Below are positions 11,587 to 23,019 of a DNA stretch of 64,000 nt, one piece after another; position 1 is the first letter of the stretch; each line of letters opens with the position of its first letter. The stretch covers positions 12,400,001 through 12,464,000 of the forward strand of contig NC_045129.1 in assembly GCF_007655135.1 (NCBI RefSeq), in the 5' to 3' direction. Both the position numbers and the translations under genes were made by a program. The stretch is from Punica granatum (taxonomy: Eukaryota > Streptophyta > Magnoliopsida > Myrtales > Lythraceae). The notes below the pieces were generated by a model, which saw nothing but the letters and a program-made list of their open reading frames with translations, did no database searches and had not been told where the DNA came from.

Positions 11587-12626
11587 TCAAGAACAAAATG
11601 GGATGTAAAATCTGAAGAGGTTATCAGACGTTACAGAGTTGCAGCTGCACATCTGGCTGTTATTGCTCCGAGAACGTAGATGGCAGCACAGACAGACTGC
11701 TTGCGGTAGGAAACTCTTATCTTCGGGATGATTCGATTGCTTCGTCTGGCTCGCGTTCAAATCCTTTGCGTCGACTGCTGGAGGAGAGTGCATAGAAAAA
11801 CTAATGTTCCGAGGCTGCTGCTGCTGATCGTTCGGGAGGCCTATAGAGAGCTCGAGGTTGATTCGAGGAGGGAATACTAATTCCTCCATGGTGGTCACCC
11901 CACTGTTACTACTGGTGTTTGATTCAGCTGCGGAGACGCTTCTGATCTTCTTCAAGAACTGATGATCGTCGGCCAAAGATATCATCCACGAATCTCCTTC
12001 AGTCTTGATTCCTGCCTGACAACCGCTCGTGTTACCTGTCTTATCATGGTCACTGACATTATGATTCGACATAGTTCTCCCTCTCTTAGTGACGCCATCG
12101 GCGGAGGAGGCGCGGTTGTTGAGAGGGCCGTGGGTGAGAGGGTCGATGCCCCGGCTATGTAACTTCCTCTTGATATGAGTGTTCCAGTAGTTCTTTATCT
12201 CGTTGTCGGTCCTACCAGGGAGGCGAGCGGCAATGAGGGACCACTTGTTGCCGAGCACGCTGTGGAGGTTGATGATGAGCTCATCCTCCTCCTCCGTGAA
12301 GTTCCCCCTCTTGAGGTCGGGCCTCAGGTAGTTTATCCACCTCAGCCTGCAGCTCTTCCCGCATCGAAGCAGACCTGCCGCAAACAAACCAACCAATGAT
12401 CAGAGACATACGTCTCGAGAAGGGATCGAGGTTGTCAGGTCTCCATATATATTACGTAACGTGATAAGTCGGGTCGTGTTATATGTATCATACCGGCGGC
12501 TTTCGGGAGGGATCGCCAGGAGCCTTCGCCGTGGCGCTTGATGTAGTTGATGAGGCGATCGTCTTCCTCCTTAGTCCAGGCACCCTTGTTGGTGTGCTCC
12601 TTCTCGCAGCAAGGGGATCTTCCCAT
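11587..12626 (-). CDS. R2R3-MYB transcription factor, subgroup-4-like EAR repressor, 306 aa
   Basis: Coding exons on the minus strand are 12494-12626 and 11587-12374, joined inside the glycine codon after KAAG, an intron position typical of R2R3-MYBs. The start [17 protein letters not shown] is the canonical family N-terminus. R2 spans the intron; R3 ends in [11 protein letters not shown]. The C-terminus has an EAR-like C2 motif ([10 protein letters not shown]) and a CLCCHL...CSC cysteine cluster like the zinc-finger C3 motif of MYB3/4/7/32-type proteins. These normally repress phenylpropanoid and flavonoid genes in the nucleus. The bHLH-contact helix reads [20 protein letters not shown], so the usual basic residue is Asn and one Leu is Val. 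The product name is an inference from family; the exact orthologue is uncertain. Confidence 0.93.
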
Positions 12627-12761
12627 TTGGTCGTCCGAGGAAAGCTGCTGGTGGGGGGAATGTCTGGTCTGTGTTGGGAAGAAGATGGGAATTATAGAAG
12701 AGAGAAAGTTGTGGGTGAAAGCAGGTGGGATGCAAAGCAATTGACTCGGACCTTTTGTGTT

Positions 12762-12769
12762 TATTTATA
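12762..12769 (-). promoter_or_regulatory. Likely TATA box of the MYB gene
   Basis: TATAAATA on the minus strand, about 136 bases upstream of the MYB start codon. A SINE-like repeat begins immediately beyond it, so the native promoter upstream of the TATA box has been displaced. Confidence 0.5.
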
Positions 12770-12784
12770 TTCAAATCAACGGAA

Positions 12785-12985
12785 TTTTTTTTAAAATTTT
12801 TTTAATTTTTTTTTGTAATTTGGTGTTCGAAAACTCAATCATTCTAACTAAGTTTGAGTCAAGTCACCTACTAAGAAAATAGAGTTCTCTCGACATGAAT
12901 TTTCTTCATTTACAAAATTCAAACTTGAAATCTCATTAAAGAGTAACAAGTGTCGAACATTTTGGATCAATTCGTGATAATGTTT
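12785..12985 (-). mobile_element. tRNA-derived SINE-like copy in the MYB promoter
   Basis: Read on the minus strand it starts with a diverged tRNA-like head (box-A-like TGATCCAAAATG, then a box-B-like AGTTTGAATTTT), continues through the shared body word GTAAATGAAGAAAAT, and ends in an A-rich tail at about 12785-12815. The same body occurs at 17835-18010, 35665-35830, 36190-36375, 42665-42845 and 43305-43465. It lies head-to-tail with the MYB gene, directly upstream of its TATA box. Confidence 0.5.
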
Positions 12986-13012
12986 TGTTTTGTTTTTTTA
13001 TTTTGATTTAGG

Positions 13013-13016
<4 letters not shown>

Positions 13017-13044
<28 letters not shown>
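13017..13044. repeat. (TG)n microsatellite
   Basis: Fourteen uninterrupted TG units; a likely length-polymorphic marker. Confidence 0.95.
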
Positions 13045-13435
13045 GAGTTTGACCGAGTTGGTGAGGACAGACGAGTGGTTGCAATTTAAGTTAGTGATGG
13101 ATTTGGTAGGTAGTTCAACCCTTTTTGTTTGCCATCTCTTCACTTTATTTGCATCTCGAGCCCCTTGTCTTTCGTGTATTTACGCATCGTTCCCCTTATC
13201 TTGGGGTTCGGATATGTCCTCGCTAGCAACCTTTTATTCAATGAATCAGTCGGTTCGTACACTCTTGACATAATGTACATAGTCACATCATCTCATGTAT
13301 ATCCATTAATGCGTCTGCTATCTACAAGTGGAAGAACGACCAACCAACTAGTTACTTTTTGTCTCTTGTCCCTTTCGTGGATGAGGGACTCGGTATGTCT
13401 TGCCCGTCGGAAACATTTTCTGGCAGGGTACCGAC

Positions 13436-14084
13436 TAGGGATGACCACGGAACGGGATGGTTCGGTTTTAGATGCTAATTGTACCGGTTTTGAATTTTCA
13501 GAAATAAAATTTTCCTGATCGAAACCGATCCCATAACTATATTACAATCATAAATTCATCCCGAAAAATAACCATGATTATTTTTCGATTCGGTTTTCCG
13601 AAACTGTTTTGAACTAAGAAAATTAACATTAAAGTCTAAATTCATAAAGTCTAATCATTCTACAAGGGTACAATCAACACTAAATAAAGTGTAAGACAAT
13701 AAAAACAAGCATGTTTACATACTAATCAAATTTTTACGAAGTTCTAATTACACAAAAATATTAAAATTCCCATCATCACTCAACACCTCTCAATCTTCTA
13801 CTTAATGACTAGATGATTTTTTAGATTTTCTTTTCAACTTTTTTCTTAAGAAAAAAAGAAAGTGGAGATATTTGAACTCAAATTTATAAATAAATATAAC
13901 AAAATATATAATTTATTTTTATATAAATTCGAGAAATGACGATTAATCGCAGTTTTTGAATTAAAAACTGTAATCATCGCGAAATCAAATGATTTGGGAA
14001 TTTAGGAACCAAATTTTTCCCAAAACTGAATAATTCCGTTATTTTTTGGTTTGGAACCGGTTTGGTTATCTTTACATAGCCCTA
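13436..14084. mobile_element. Second hAT-like non-autonomous element
   Basis: The left end begins TAGGGATGACCACGG and the right end finishes ...CATAGCCCTA, giving a short TAGGG-type inverted terminus typical of plant hAT elements. Flanking octamers GTACCGAC and GTACTGCG match at 5 of 8 positions, so any target duplication is eroded. The interior has GGTTCGGTTTT/AACCGG words near both ends and no transposase frame. It is older than the element at 5960. Confidence 0.5.
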
Positions 14085-14206
14085 GTACTGCGAGACCCAG
14101 TCTCTCAGTAAAGGCGGAAGTAATATTTGACCTTTTTGTTTTTAAATATCGTGGGACCGAGGGAAAATCTCTCGAATCTGTCATTACTATTTTTTTATAA
14201 TGTGTT

Positions 14207-14515
14207 TGGTTTTTGAGTTAAGTAGAGTTGAGTTTTGATTTTAATTGAATTATAATGATTGTGTTGTTGAATTATGAGAAAAAGTGGAAAAAAATAATGA
14301 ATAGTTGAGAAAAAGTAATGATTGTGCTATTAAATTGTGAAAAAAATAATTGATAGTTGAGAGAATTTAATATTAAAAATTGAATTGAATGGTTACAAAA
14401 TTAAAGAAAAAGGGAAAAATAATAATTGTGTTGTTGATTTTTGTTGTGTAGTGAGTAGAGTTAAAGTTATAGTTAAAATTTTAGAAACATGATTGTAAAA
14501 CCAAACGGAAAATTA
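14207..14515. mobile_element. AT-rich MITE-like repeat, GTTTGGTTTT ends
   Basis: Starts TGTTTGGTTTTTGAGTTAAG and ends ...GATTGTAAAACCAAACGG, so the termini are inverted copies of GTTTGGTTTT. The body repeats the words GAATTATAATGATTGTG, GAATAGTTGAGA and AGAATTTAATATTAAAAATT. Related sequence is found at about 31845-32105, 38852-39032, 39055-39410 and 53849-54130. No coding capacity. Confidence 0.5.
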
Positions 14516-14526
14516 GTTATTGATCA

Positions 14527-14553
14527 CTTACTGAGGGCATTTCCCTCAGTAAG
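14527..14553. repeat. Short perfect palindrome
   Basis: CTTACTGAGGG and its exact reverse complement CCCTCAGTAAG are separated by five bases. It adjoins the MITE-like repeat; its role is unknown. Confidence 0.7.
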
Positions 14554-14949
14554 TTACTTGGGAATTTCCGTAGGTAAACCGTTTGTAAGTCGTCGAAAAC
14601 TTCTTCCGACGATTTACCGAGAAAAATTCTCTCGATTATTTCCCTTGTAACGGTGATAATTTGAGTGCCCTGTACATGATATTATATATCGTGAAATCAA
14701 ATAAGCGGTCTAAGTTCGCGGCTTAGAGCACATGTGATCGGGCATTGGCCTGCATGTACGAAGCATGGACTTGCACGCTTTGCAAGTCCAACCCTGTGGT
14801 GTCTATGATCCTGAGGAACTTGGTGTGTCCATAAGCGGGTGAAAACAAGTTATTGAGATGTGTCTCATATTCAACGGAGAACCTAAAAATCCGAAAACCA
14901 TAATCGATAACGAAAAGCTGACAAAAAAGGAAGTTGCGAGATCTCAAAT

Positions 14950-15437
14950 TGTAGGGATTTTGTTGTATCTTTTAGATGAAAAAAATTATCTTTAGAGGAT
15001 GTTAGAGATAATTTTAAAACATCGTTAGAATATTTCAAAAGAAAAAAATATCATAGGATTATATTATGATATCTTTGAGATATTGAGGATGTATTGTATT
15101 TATTTAAAGGGGAGATGGTCTTGTATCAAGACAAAGATATGTGAGAATCACAGATAATCTTCTTGAAAATTCTCGAGTTTACCCTCTTGGAGTCTCTATG
15201 GTTCTTAGAGTGCGAGAATGGTGAGAATTGAGAGAATTGTGAGGCTACTCTCGGGTTGGGTCTCGTAATGAGGACTGGAAAACATGGGTGTGTAATATCT
15301 GATTATTAATTTATTGAAATTTTCCTGTTTTGTCAATGGATATTTTCCTCGCCTTAAAGGTTTTACCATATATATCTTGGTATTATTTCTTCTCTCTTCT
15401 CGGTCTAAATTCATCGAATCGGCATGCTTTCCCAACA
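14950..15437. mobile_element. Likely solo LTR (about 488 bp)
   Basis: The segment starts TGTAGGGATTTTG and ends GCTTTCCCAACA, giving the TG...CA ends (TGT/ACA) expected of an LTR. The five flanking bases are CAAAT on the left and CAAGT on the right, a 4/5 match consistent with an aged target duplication. Inside is a TATTTATTTAAAGGGG stretch that could serve as a promoter. No internal retrotransposon domains remain next to it, so an LTR left by recombination is the simplest reading. Confidence 0.45.
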
Positions 15438-16847
15438 CAAGTGAAACTAGATCTCTATCCAAAGTTCCTATGATGGATCATAGCCCATGTGTATCGATCT
15501 ATGAGAAACGTACGCCTACCAACTCGAAATCTTTTACAAAATCTAAACTATCTACTAAGCTCATTTTGATTCTTTAACCATGTTTGGGGGAGGAAGGAGT
15601 TGGAGGGATTTGGAGGGGCTGGGAGAGATTTTGAGGGAGATACACCAGAGTTCCTTGAAGGAGGGAGGGAGAGGGAGAGAAAAAAGAGTATTGTGCGATG
15701 AATGATACACGTAATTTGTTTAGTAGATTTTAGGTTTTGATTTTAGTAAATAGGACTATAATATGCTATTTTATTTAATTTTTTTATTTTCTTCTATTAG
15801 ATTTATGAGTCTCTTATAATCGAAAAAAGTATGAAGATGGAGGGATTTGGAGAAGACACTCTTCCCGCCCTCCCATTTTTCTCCACTATCGAAGTATTTC
15901 TAACCTTCAAAATTGGAGGAACTTAAAAGAATTAATTTAAAGTATTCTATTGTTATTATTCAGTTCTCTTATAAATTTTTTCTAATCTTTTCTACTAATA
16001 TTCCGGGATAACAATTACGAACTCCTTCCAATAATGGAAGGAATTTCACCAAAGTTCCTTGTTCGGGAAATGAAGTCATGCCTCACACTCTTCACCCTTC
16101 GATGTCCACCACATCACACCCCACAACTCTCAAGGCATAATGTACCGTGCTTGTATGTCCACGCTATAGGAGATCATGCATCACGGTTAGGTGCTAGTAC
16201 GTAACGTCACGTGCGTACATAATGTGCTCTATTGTTTAGCCAAAAAATTAGGAGGAGGAGAAGTTTAATTTTGCATGGCGTTTTCAGCAGTTCCAAATAC
16301 TTCGATCTGGTAGCCCAGCAAATGCTGCACTTGGAAGATTTAGGGCCGTATGAGTTTCCGTAGGTAGGTAATACAGGTTGGTCATATATTTAACGAAGTC
16401 ATGGAGATCAGGCTTGAGATGAGATGCATTCATTGTCAAAGTCAAAGCATGCCCGATGGCTCCTTCTTCTGTTTTCCAACAAAAATCATGGGATTGGCCA
16501 AAAAATCAAAAATCATGGGACTCCACAAAATCGAGGAAAACCAAAAACAGGAGACTGATTGCCTTTACAGAAGAAAAGGAAAGCAAACAAACCTCCCAAA
16601 AAAAGAAAGAAAGAAAGAAAGAAAGAAAATCAGATATGTATTAGATCAGATCATGCACGATCAACATGCGTAATTATATATATCTATGTGCGCACATCTT
16701 TGGATTTCTAGGACCAGGGAAAGCTAACAAGCTTGACGAATCAAACACATGCAGGCAGGATTATATATTAGTCAATTGCTATGAATCTTCCCCGGGTCAT
16801 ATGCATAGACGTCCGGTCAACACAAGCCAGTGACGGACCCACATTAC
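15438..16847. other. Intergenic repeat-rich DNA
   Basis: 15578-16075 contains GGAGG-rich sequence (GGAGTTGGAGGGATTTGG) and, at the far end, CTCCTTCC words, suggestive of an old MITE, but I could not define its ends. A (GAAA)n tract lies at about 16601-16628. No gene supported. Confidence 0.4.
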
Positions 16848-17546
16848 AATCTAAGAAAAAGTAAAAAAAAAAATCCATTACGATTTGAGCTTGAGACAAA
16901 TTGGATCCTGTGATTTTTTTTGGAACAAATAATACCATGTGATTCACTTGTGAGATATAATAGACATCATCATTAATTTTTTCATCACTTTTGGTTCTCA
17001 AACTTTTTTTTATCATTATTACCCTCAAAATTTCAATTTTTTGCAATTTGATCATAAAATTCGAAAAAAAAGGTGGAGGGGCTTGGGCCGCCGGTCGGCG
17101 ATCCCAACCCCACCACCAAGGTGGCTGACACCCACAGAGGACGCCGGAAACCTTGAGGATGGGGTCGAGTCTCCGATTGGTGACCCTAGCCCCCAAATCG
17201 ACCGAGATCTTGATCGATTTGGGGGCAAGGCCACCAATCTGCGGCCCTAACCCCAACTCCATGGTCGTTGGCATCCTCTGTGGGTGCATGCAACCTCAAT
17301 GGTGGGGTTATGATTGCCAACCGACAGCCTCGACCCCTTCCCTCCTTTTTTTTCCCCCGAATGTTAGGATCAAATTGAAAAAAGGTTGAAAGTTTGAGAA
17401 CCAAAAGTGACGAAAAAATTAACGGTGAGGTCCATTATATCTCACGAAGTGAACCACAATGTGTTATTTGTCTCTTGAAAAATTACAAGGTCCAATTTGT
17501 CTCAAGCTCAAACTACAATTGAGGTTTTTGTATTTTTCCCTAGATT
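16848..17546. mobile_element. Foldback element: 0.7-kb imperfect palindrome
   Basis: The left half (16848-17201) and the reverse complement of the right half (17214-17546) match almost end to end: both run AATCTA..., then GTTTGAGCTTGAGACAAATTGGA-like, GTGAGATATAAT, CACTTTTGGTTCTCAAAC and CACCCACAGAGGA. The centre is an exact 12-bp stem (CCCCCAAATCGA / TCGATTTGGGGG) with a 12-base loop. The outer arms are AT-rich and the inner 300 bp GC-rich. Open frames across it on both strands mirror each other and are products of the palindrome. It resembles a Mutator-like or Foldback MITE; no clear target duplication was found. Confidence 0.7.
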
Positions 17547-17834
17547 TTAATATATCAAGAACGAAATGGTTAGGCAGTTTCCTCGATCAAAACTGATATG
17601 GTTAGACAGAAACAATCACGTGCAAAGAAACAATTCGTATAACATCTATTTAAACAGATGTTGCATGTTTTATCGAATATATGTAATTAACCTAAACCAT
17701 GTTATAACATAGGGGTTTACAATGTTTCTGCATTATTGCATGCAACTATAAGGCAACTTTATCAATTAATTCTTTTCTTTTTCTTTTGATAAATATATAT
17801 AGATGTAGATAGATGTATGTATGTCTTTCTTTTT

Positions 17835-18010
17835 TTGGGCGTAAATCATATTATTCAAAAGCTTAATTGGACCCCAACTAATCCAAACGAGCCGAGTCGG
17901 CCCACTAAAGAGTAAAGCTCTCGCGGTGTGGATTTTCTTCATTCACAAGACTCAAATTCAAGATAGTGCTTAAGGAGAACAAACGCCGAACCGCTTGAAC
18001 CAATCCGTAT
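17835..18010 (-). mobile_element. tRNA-derived SINE copy (best box A)
   Basis: On the minus strand it begins GGATTGGTTCAAGCGG; TGGTTCAAGCGG (17991-18002) fits the Pol III box A consensus TRGYNNARNNGG exactly. The box-B region reads GAATTTGAGTC, then GTGAATGAAGAAAATCC, shared with the other copies. This is the least diverged head of the six copies in the window. Confidence 0.6.
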
Positions 18011-18061
18011 CTACATATGTATATATATATATATGTCTTTTTTGCTTTATTTTTTTTATGG

Positions 18062-18909
18062 ATTAATTGCACCGATGATCTAAAAAGTTTCATGAATGTT
18101 TCAGGTTGGTCCAATTTTTTTTTTTGTAACTTATTGGTACAAAAAGTTTCAAAACCGTTTCAATGTAGTGCATGCTCTTAACGTCGTTAACATTTTGCTG
18201 ACGTGGCGCGTCCTATGAGTCACTTTTGTTACGTGGAACCAATCATAGTGCGCCACGTCATTTAAAAGTACATAAAATCTGAAAAAGTTCTATAAAAATA
18301 TAGAAAATAATAAAAATAAAAATAAAAATAAAAATTTAAATTTTTTAAAAGTTTTAAAAATTTTAAAAATAATATTTTTATTATTTTTAGAAGTTTTTAA
18401 AAATAATTTTAGATTTTAAATTAAAATTATTTTAAATTTTAAATTAGAAAAATAATTTTAAAATTTAAATTAAAAATAATAAAAATTATTTTAAATTTTA
18501 AACTTTAAATTTTAAATTAAAATTAAAATTAAAATTAAAATTTTTAATTTATTTTTAGAATTTTTTTAAAATTTAAAATTACTTTTAAAATTTAAAAGTT
18601 TTTAAAATTATTTTTCTAATTTTTTTAAACTTTTTTTGTATTTTTTTTTTGTATTTTTTGTATTTTTTTTCAACTTTTTCAGATTTTATATCATCTTAAA
18701 TGATGTCGTGCACTATGATTGGTTCCACGTAACAAAAGTGATACATAGGACGCGCCACGTCAGCAAAATGTTAATGGCGTCATGGGTAATTGACGGAATG
18801 CACTATATTAAAATGGTTTTGAAACTTTTTATACTAACAAGTTACCAAAAAATATATTGTACCAACTTGAAACATTCATGAAACTTTGTGGACTATCGGA
18901 GCAATTAAT
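18062..18909. mobile_element. Long-inverted-repeat element, copy 1
   Basis: The two ends (ATTAATTGCACCGATGATC and the reverse complement of the right end, ATTAATTGCTCCGATAGTC) open inverted arms of roughly 230 bp. The arms share AGTTTCATGAATGTTTCA, AACATTTTGCTGACGT and CACTTTTGTTACGTGGA. The middle is about 400 bp of nearly pure A/T. No coding sequence. Same family as 18961-19531 and 23020-23927. Confidence 0.72.
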
Positions 18910-18960
18910 GCTTTATTTATTGCTGAGTTACTTTTTACCTGTGTATTCTCTCATTAATTA

Positions 18961-19531
18961 TAAGGTAAATTGCACTGGTGGTTCAAAAAGTTTTACAAAT
19001 GTTTCAATATGGTACAAAAAGTTTTTTTTACTACTTGATAGTACAAAATGTTTCAAAGTTGTTTCAGTATAGTACAAACTGTCATCTTACCATTGACGCC
19101 GTCAAGTCGTCCTTTACAAGATTTGTAAATTTTGCATCATCATGTAACTTACGTAAAATATTTTGTACTATTAAGTTACAACTTCAAAACATTTTGCACC
19201 ATCATGTAACGTCCCACAAAAATCGGTTTTGCACCATCAGCATCAGGTCGTCATTTACAAGATCTGTAAATTTTACACCATCATGTAACTTACGTAAAAA
19301 ATTTTGTACTATTAAGTTACAACTTTAAAACATTTTGCACCATCATGTAACGTCCCACAAAAATCGATTTTGCACCATCAACGTTGATTTGACAATGTCA
19401 ATGGCGAGATGACGATTTGTACTATATTGAAACATCTTTGAAACATTTTGTACCATCAAGTAACAAAAAATATTTTTTGTACCATAAAATATTTGTAAAA
19501 CTTTTTGGACGATCAGCGTAATTTATCTTTA
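18961..19531. mobile_element. Long-inverted-repeat element, copy 2, with internal 141-bp tandem duplication
   Basis: The ends TAAGGTAAATTGCACTGGTGG and, inverted, TAAAGATAAATTACGCTGATC are related to copies 1 and 3. In place of the AT-rich core it carries two direct copies of a 141-bp unit (19107-19247 and 19248-19388), recognisable by TTACAAGAT and CATGTAACGTCCCACAAAAA. It begins only about 50 bp after copy 1. Confidence 0.68.
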
Positions 19532-21967
19532 ATTATAACTTGAAGAAGAAATGAAAATGAGTTCGACTTTCTAGAAGATATGTGCTGACGAGGATATAAT
19601 TACTCTACCTACTCTTGTCAATTTTCATGATGAAGATAACATACACACATATATACACAAAGATATATATATATATATATATATATAATATGAATGGCTA
19701 GCTGCCCAACTTCCCCTACCGTCCAACTGCTTCCATGTTGGAATCAATATTCAATTATACTCTTTTCTACCAGTCCTTTTCGTTCTTCCTTGCCCTTCTT
19801 TAACGTTTTATCATTATATATTCAGGCAAACACCGGACTATGTGGTTAGACTTAACGAAAGCATGTCATTATATCTTGCTATAAATTTCATACATATTAT
19901 ATAAAGATATTAAGAAGAAAGTTCAGACTGTTTACGTTTGTGAAATGATATTGAGCGTTTACATAATATCTTTTACATATTCTATATATATGTCATATGT
20001 ATTATGTTGCATTAATTAATAAAAAATGTTAAATATTGAAATGTCATTCCGTATCATATGTGAAGTGTTCTAAATAGAGGAAGAGTACTTGTGTCTAAAA
20101 AAAGACTTATTTTCATCAATTTACTTAACATCCACATATATTACTTAAAATCAAACGCAGCAACGTACATTACCGAGTGTATATTCGCGAAAGTTCAGCG
20201 TGTCTTCCAAATGCTATAATATTATCATGTCAAGCAGCTATTCCCGAAAACCCATATTTTCGTGCAATTTGTTTAGAGCTTTAACAGCAACAACCTCTCG
20301 TCGATCTCATCTTTTGGTTATGCCGACAAGGTCCCATGAATTGTTCGATGATACAATATGTAATGCAATGTTCACTGTGCACACTGTACCCCAAACTGCG
20401 CTTTGCTCTCCCGCCTGGATATGAGAATATATATGTATTTATAGGAACCTCACTAATTACACCGTGTGCGCACACAATAAGTTCACTTGTGGTACACCGT
20501 CCACGACGAACGATATAGGCAACAGCCTAACTTTACATTATGCTCTAAGACCATCTCATTGTATCATTCAAAACAAGCAGCATCTGTGTCTTTGGACCAG
20601 AAGATGTTATTTCTAAGGGGTGGGAAAAAGAATAAGCCAAATTTCCTTAAAGGATATTTCCCTACTAATATTCTGGTCACTTTCAACACATAGCCAACCT
20701 GCTCATTTCTAGGTATATTGGTCGGCCACAATTTATAATTAAATCTGTGTGTTACTATTATGTGTGTGTGTATATATATATATATTCGGGCAAGTAACGT
20801 GGTAGGTAAAGCATATGTCCGCTGCCTCCAACTATCATGTGCCTTTTCCCGATATTATATGCTCCTTCTAGAAGGTTTTTGATTTAATTCAATTTTAATT
20901 TTAAGTTTAAACTAAAAGTAACGAGGAAGTGATTGAGACTAAATTAAAGGGACCAGGAGAAATCAGAGAACCGTTTAGGGTTGTAGGTGATCCACCGCCC
21001 GTACCCACCTTCTTCCCCATATATATATTTATATCAGTATACATATCTATATCTATATATATATAAATATGATTATGTCCTTTTCCCATATGTGGGATTG
21101 AGACAATTTCTACTGATCTATGTAACTATAAAATACGCAGAAATGCTTTTCTTAAAGCCGTCCTGCGGACCTCAGCTCGTGCCTGAGTAAGGGATGTCGA
21201 TATCCGATATAGTAGGGCAGTCAATGCACCTTTTACTATGATGAGTGACCGTGGCCAGTTGATGTGGCTGAGACTGCAAGAGGTGAAAGATTGGTCATGC
21301 CGGATGAATCGATCATAATATTGTAGGGTCCAAGGGTGAATTCGGCTATCCGGTGGGAGTATTGGAGGAAAGGACTGAGTCAAGCTGGCATAAGTTGGTC
21401 CTACATATGCAAGCATTTACATGTTTCATCTAGTGGTCCATGCCAGTAACACTATACCCATCGTCGGGAAATATTTAGCTTATCATTGGAAGCCAACTTA
21501 TATAGGTTTATTGGTTGGTAATTCACAAGAAGCCCATTGGAATCAAATGGGCTAATCACTTCAACAGTTAAGCCCACTTACTTGGCCCAATACAAGTCCA
21601 AAGTGCAACTTTTTTCTTGTTATATATGTATACACGTACGGGGAGGTCTACGGACATAGTAAGAAAAGGATCAAGAGGCACGTATAGGTAGAGAATCCCT
21701 TTGATGAAAATTGGACTAAGAATTCCTTGATTTGAATGAGGAGCAAAAGAACCCATATTAAAATGTGGCTTTGATCATCAACGATGGCGACCGGTCCTTG
21801 CATTATGCATGGAAGCGAAATATTTGTATAGACTGTCATCCCTATTCGGATTCCAAACTTGGTCCTGAGAAATAACATGAATATAATATATATGTACATA
21901 TATATTTTTGTCGAGTAATCATCAATGTTCATTAAGGAAAGCCAAGTATTTTTACAAGGTTAACCCT
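19532..21967. other. Intergenic, AT-rich, no gene supported
   Basis: Contains (TA)n at about 19664-19687 and TA/CA-rich stretches at 20765-20785 and 21018-21066. Open frames here (for example minus 21126-21416) have no family resemblance. Confidence 0.5.
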
Positions 21968-22470
21968 CTAAAGTACAAAAGGAGCGAAAATCTGACCTAA
22001 GACAAAGTTGACATAAGTCGTGAGCTTGAGGATTATGGAATCGTGGAACCCAAGTACAGTGCGAGTCTGAGAAAAATGAAAGCAATTGCCTAATGTCAAG
22101 GATAATGGTATTAATGTCCCAAGGAACAGAACAGGGACATAGGATAGCATGAACTAGGACTAAAGCATTAATTTCGAGCCAAATCTTGGACTAACCAGAA
22201 TTGAGAGCAAAGGAGGGAGCAGGGAGCAGTGCTTGAGCTTCAGCGTGTAGGGGGGAGGGTGCAGAGGTCGGGGCACACCATGAGTAATGTATGCCTCCAT
22301 CCAGGGGCTTTGCCTCTCCGGCGATGGCTGCTGTAATTCCGCAACAAGCCGCATCCATGCTAATTTTCCACCAGTTCGAATCGATGCTGGGTCTGAATTG
22401 CAGCTCGTTTCCTTTTATTAGCAAAAGGAAACAAGCAACACTTCCTGTAATATCCAACACATCCATTTGT
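21968..22470 (-). pseudogene. LINE remnant: RNase H-like C-terminal fragment
   Basis: Minus-strand translation gives WWKISMDAACCG...GGIHYSWCAP...PLHAEAQAL, the layout of the RNase H (RVT_3) domain at the C-terminus of plant L1-type retrotransposons (first-strand Asp, then the HAEA helix). After a frame change further downstream codons read like the closing part of the domain. The start and reverse transcriptase are absent. Broken copy, no function inferred. Confidence 0.6.
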
Positions 22471-23019
22471 AATTGTAGTTTTATTTGTGTTAAAATTTAA
22501 GAAATTTGTCCTACTTTTTTTTTTTTTCATTTTTTTGGTGCTGAAAGAGATTCAGTAAAGCTGCTCAGTTCATGAGAGTTACATAGTGCCCATGATATGA
22601 GATGAGATGAGTAAATGCTCTGCTCGTTCTGACTGTAAATTCAAGGCCATAGGTGGAAAAAGAGTATTGATTTGAATTTGAATTTGAATTTATTTATTTA
22701 TTTTGCTGATCAATGAATTTGATTCTCATTTTATGACATGGCATTTTTCGAATTATTAGACCATCTCCATCAAGAGAGACTCCGCCAAATCTCAAATGCA
22801 AGCTCTGCTCTGCTATATAGGTGCTACATCATTTAGAGACACATTCAAGAAAAATAAAGACATCCCACTCCAACAGTTGTCTCTCTTGTTGGATCTCTCA
22901 TGAGGGCCCACATACATATTATGTTAATTAAATGAATATAGCTAACATATATTAATAATAGTTTAAATTAATTTAATTAATTATACATAATTAAACAAAT
23001 ATTTAAATTGTAATTAAAT

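Noticed and set aside
15578..16075. GGAGG-rich segment that might be a MITE
   Set aside because: The similar words at the two ends are in direct rather than inverted orientation and no target duplication was found.
16768..17404. Several overlapping frames up to 173 codons on both strands
   Set aside because: Mirror images created by the foldback element's GC-rich core.
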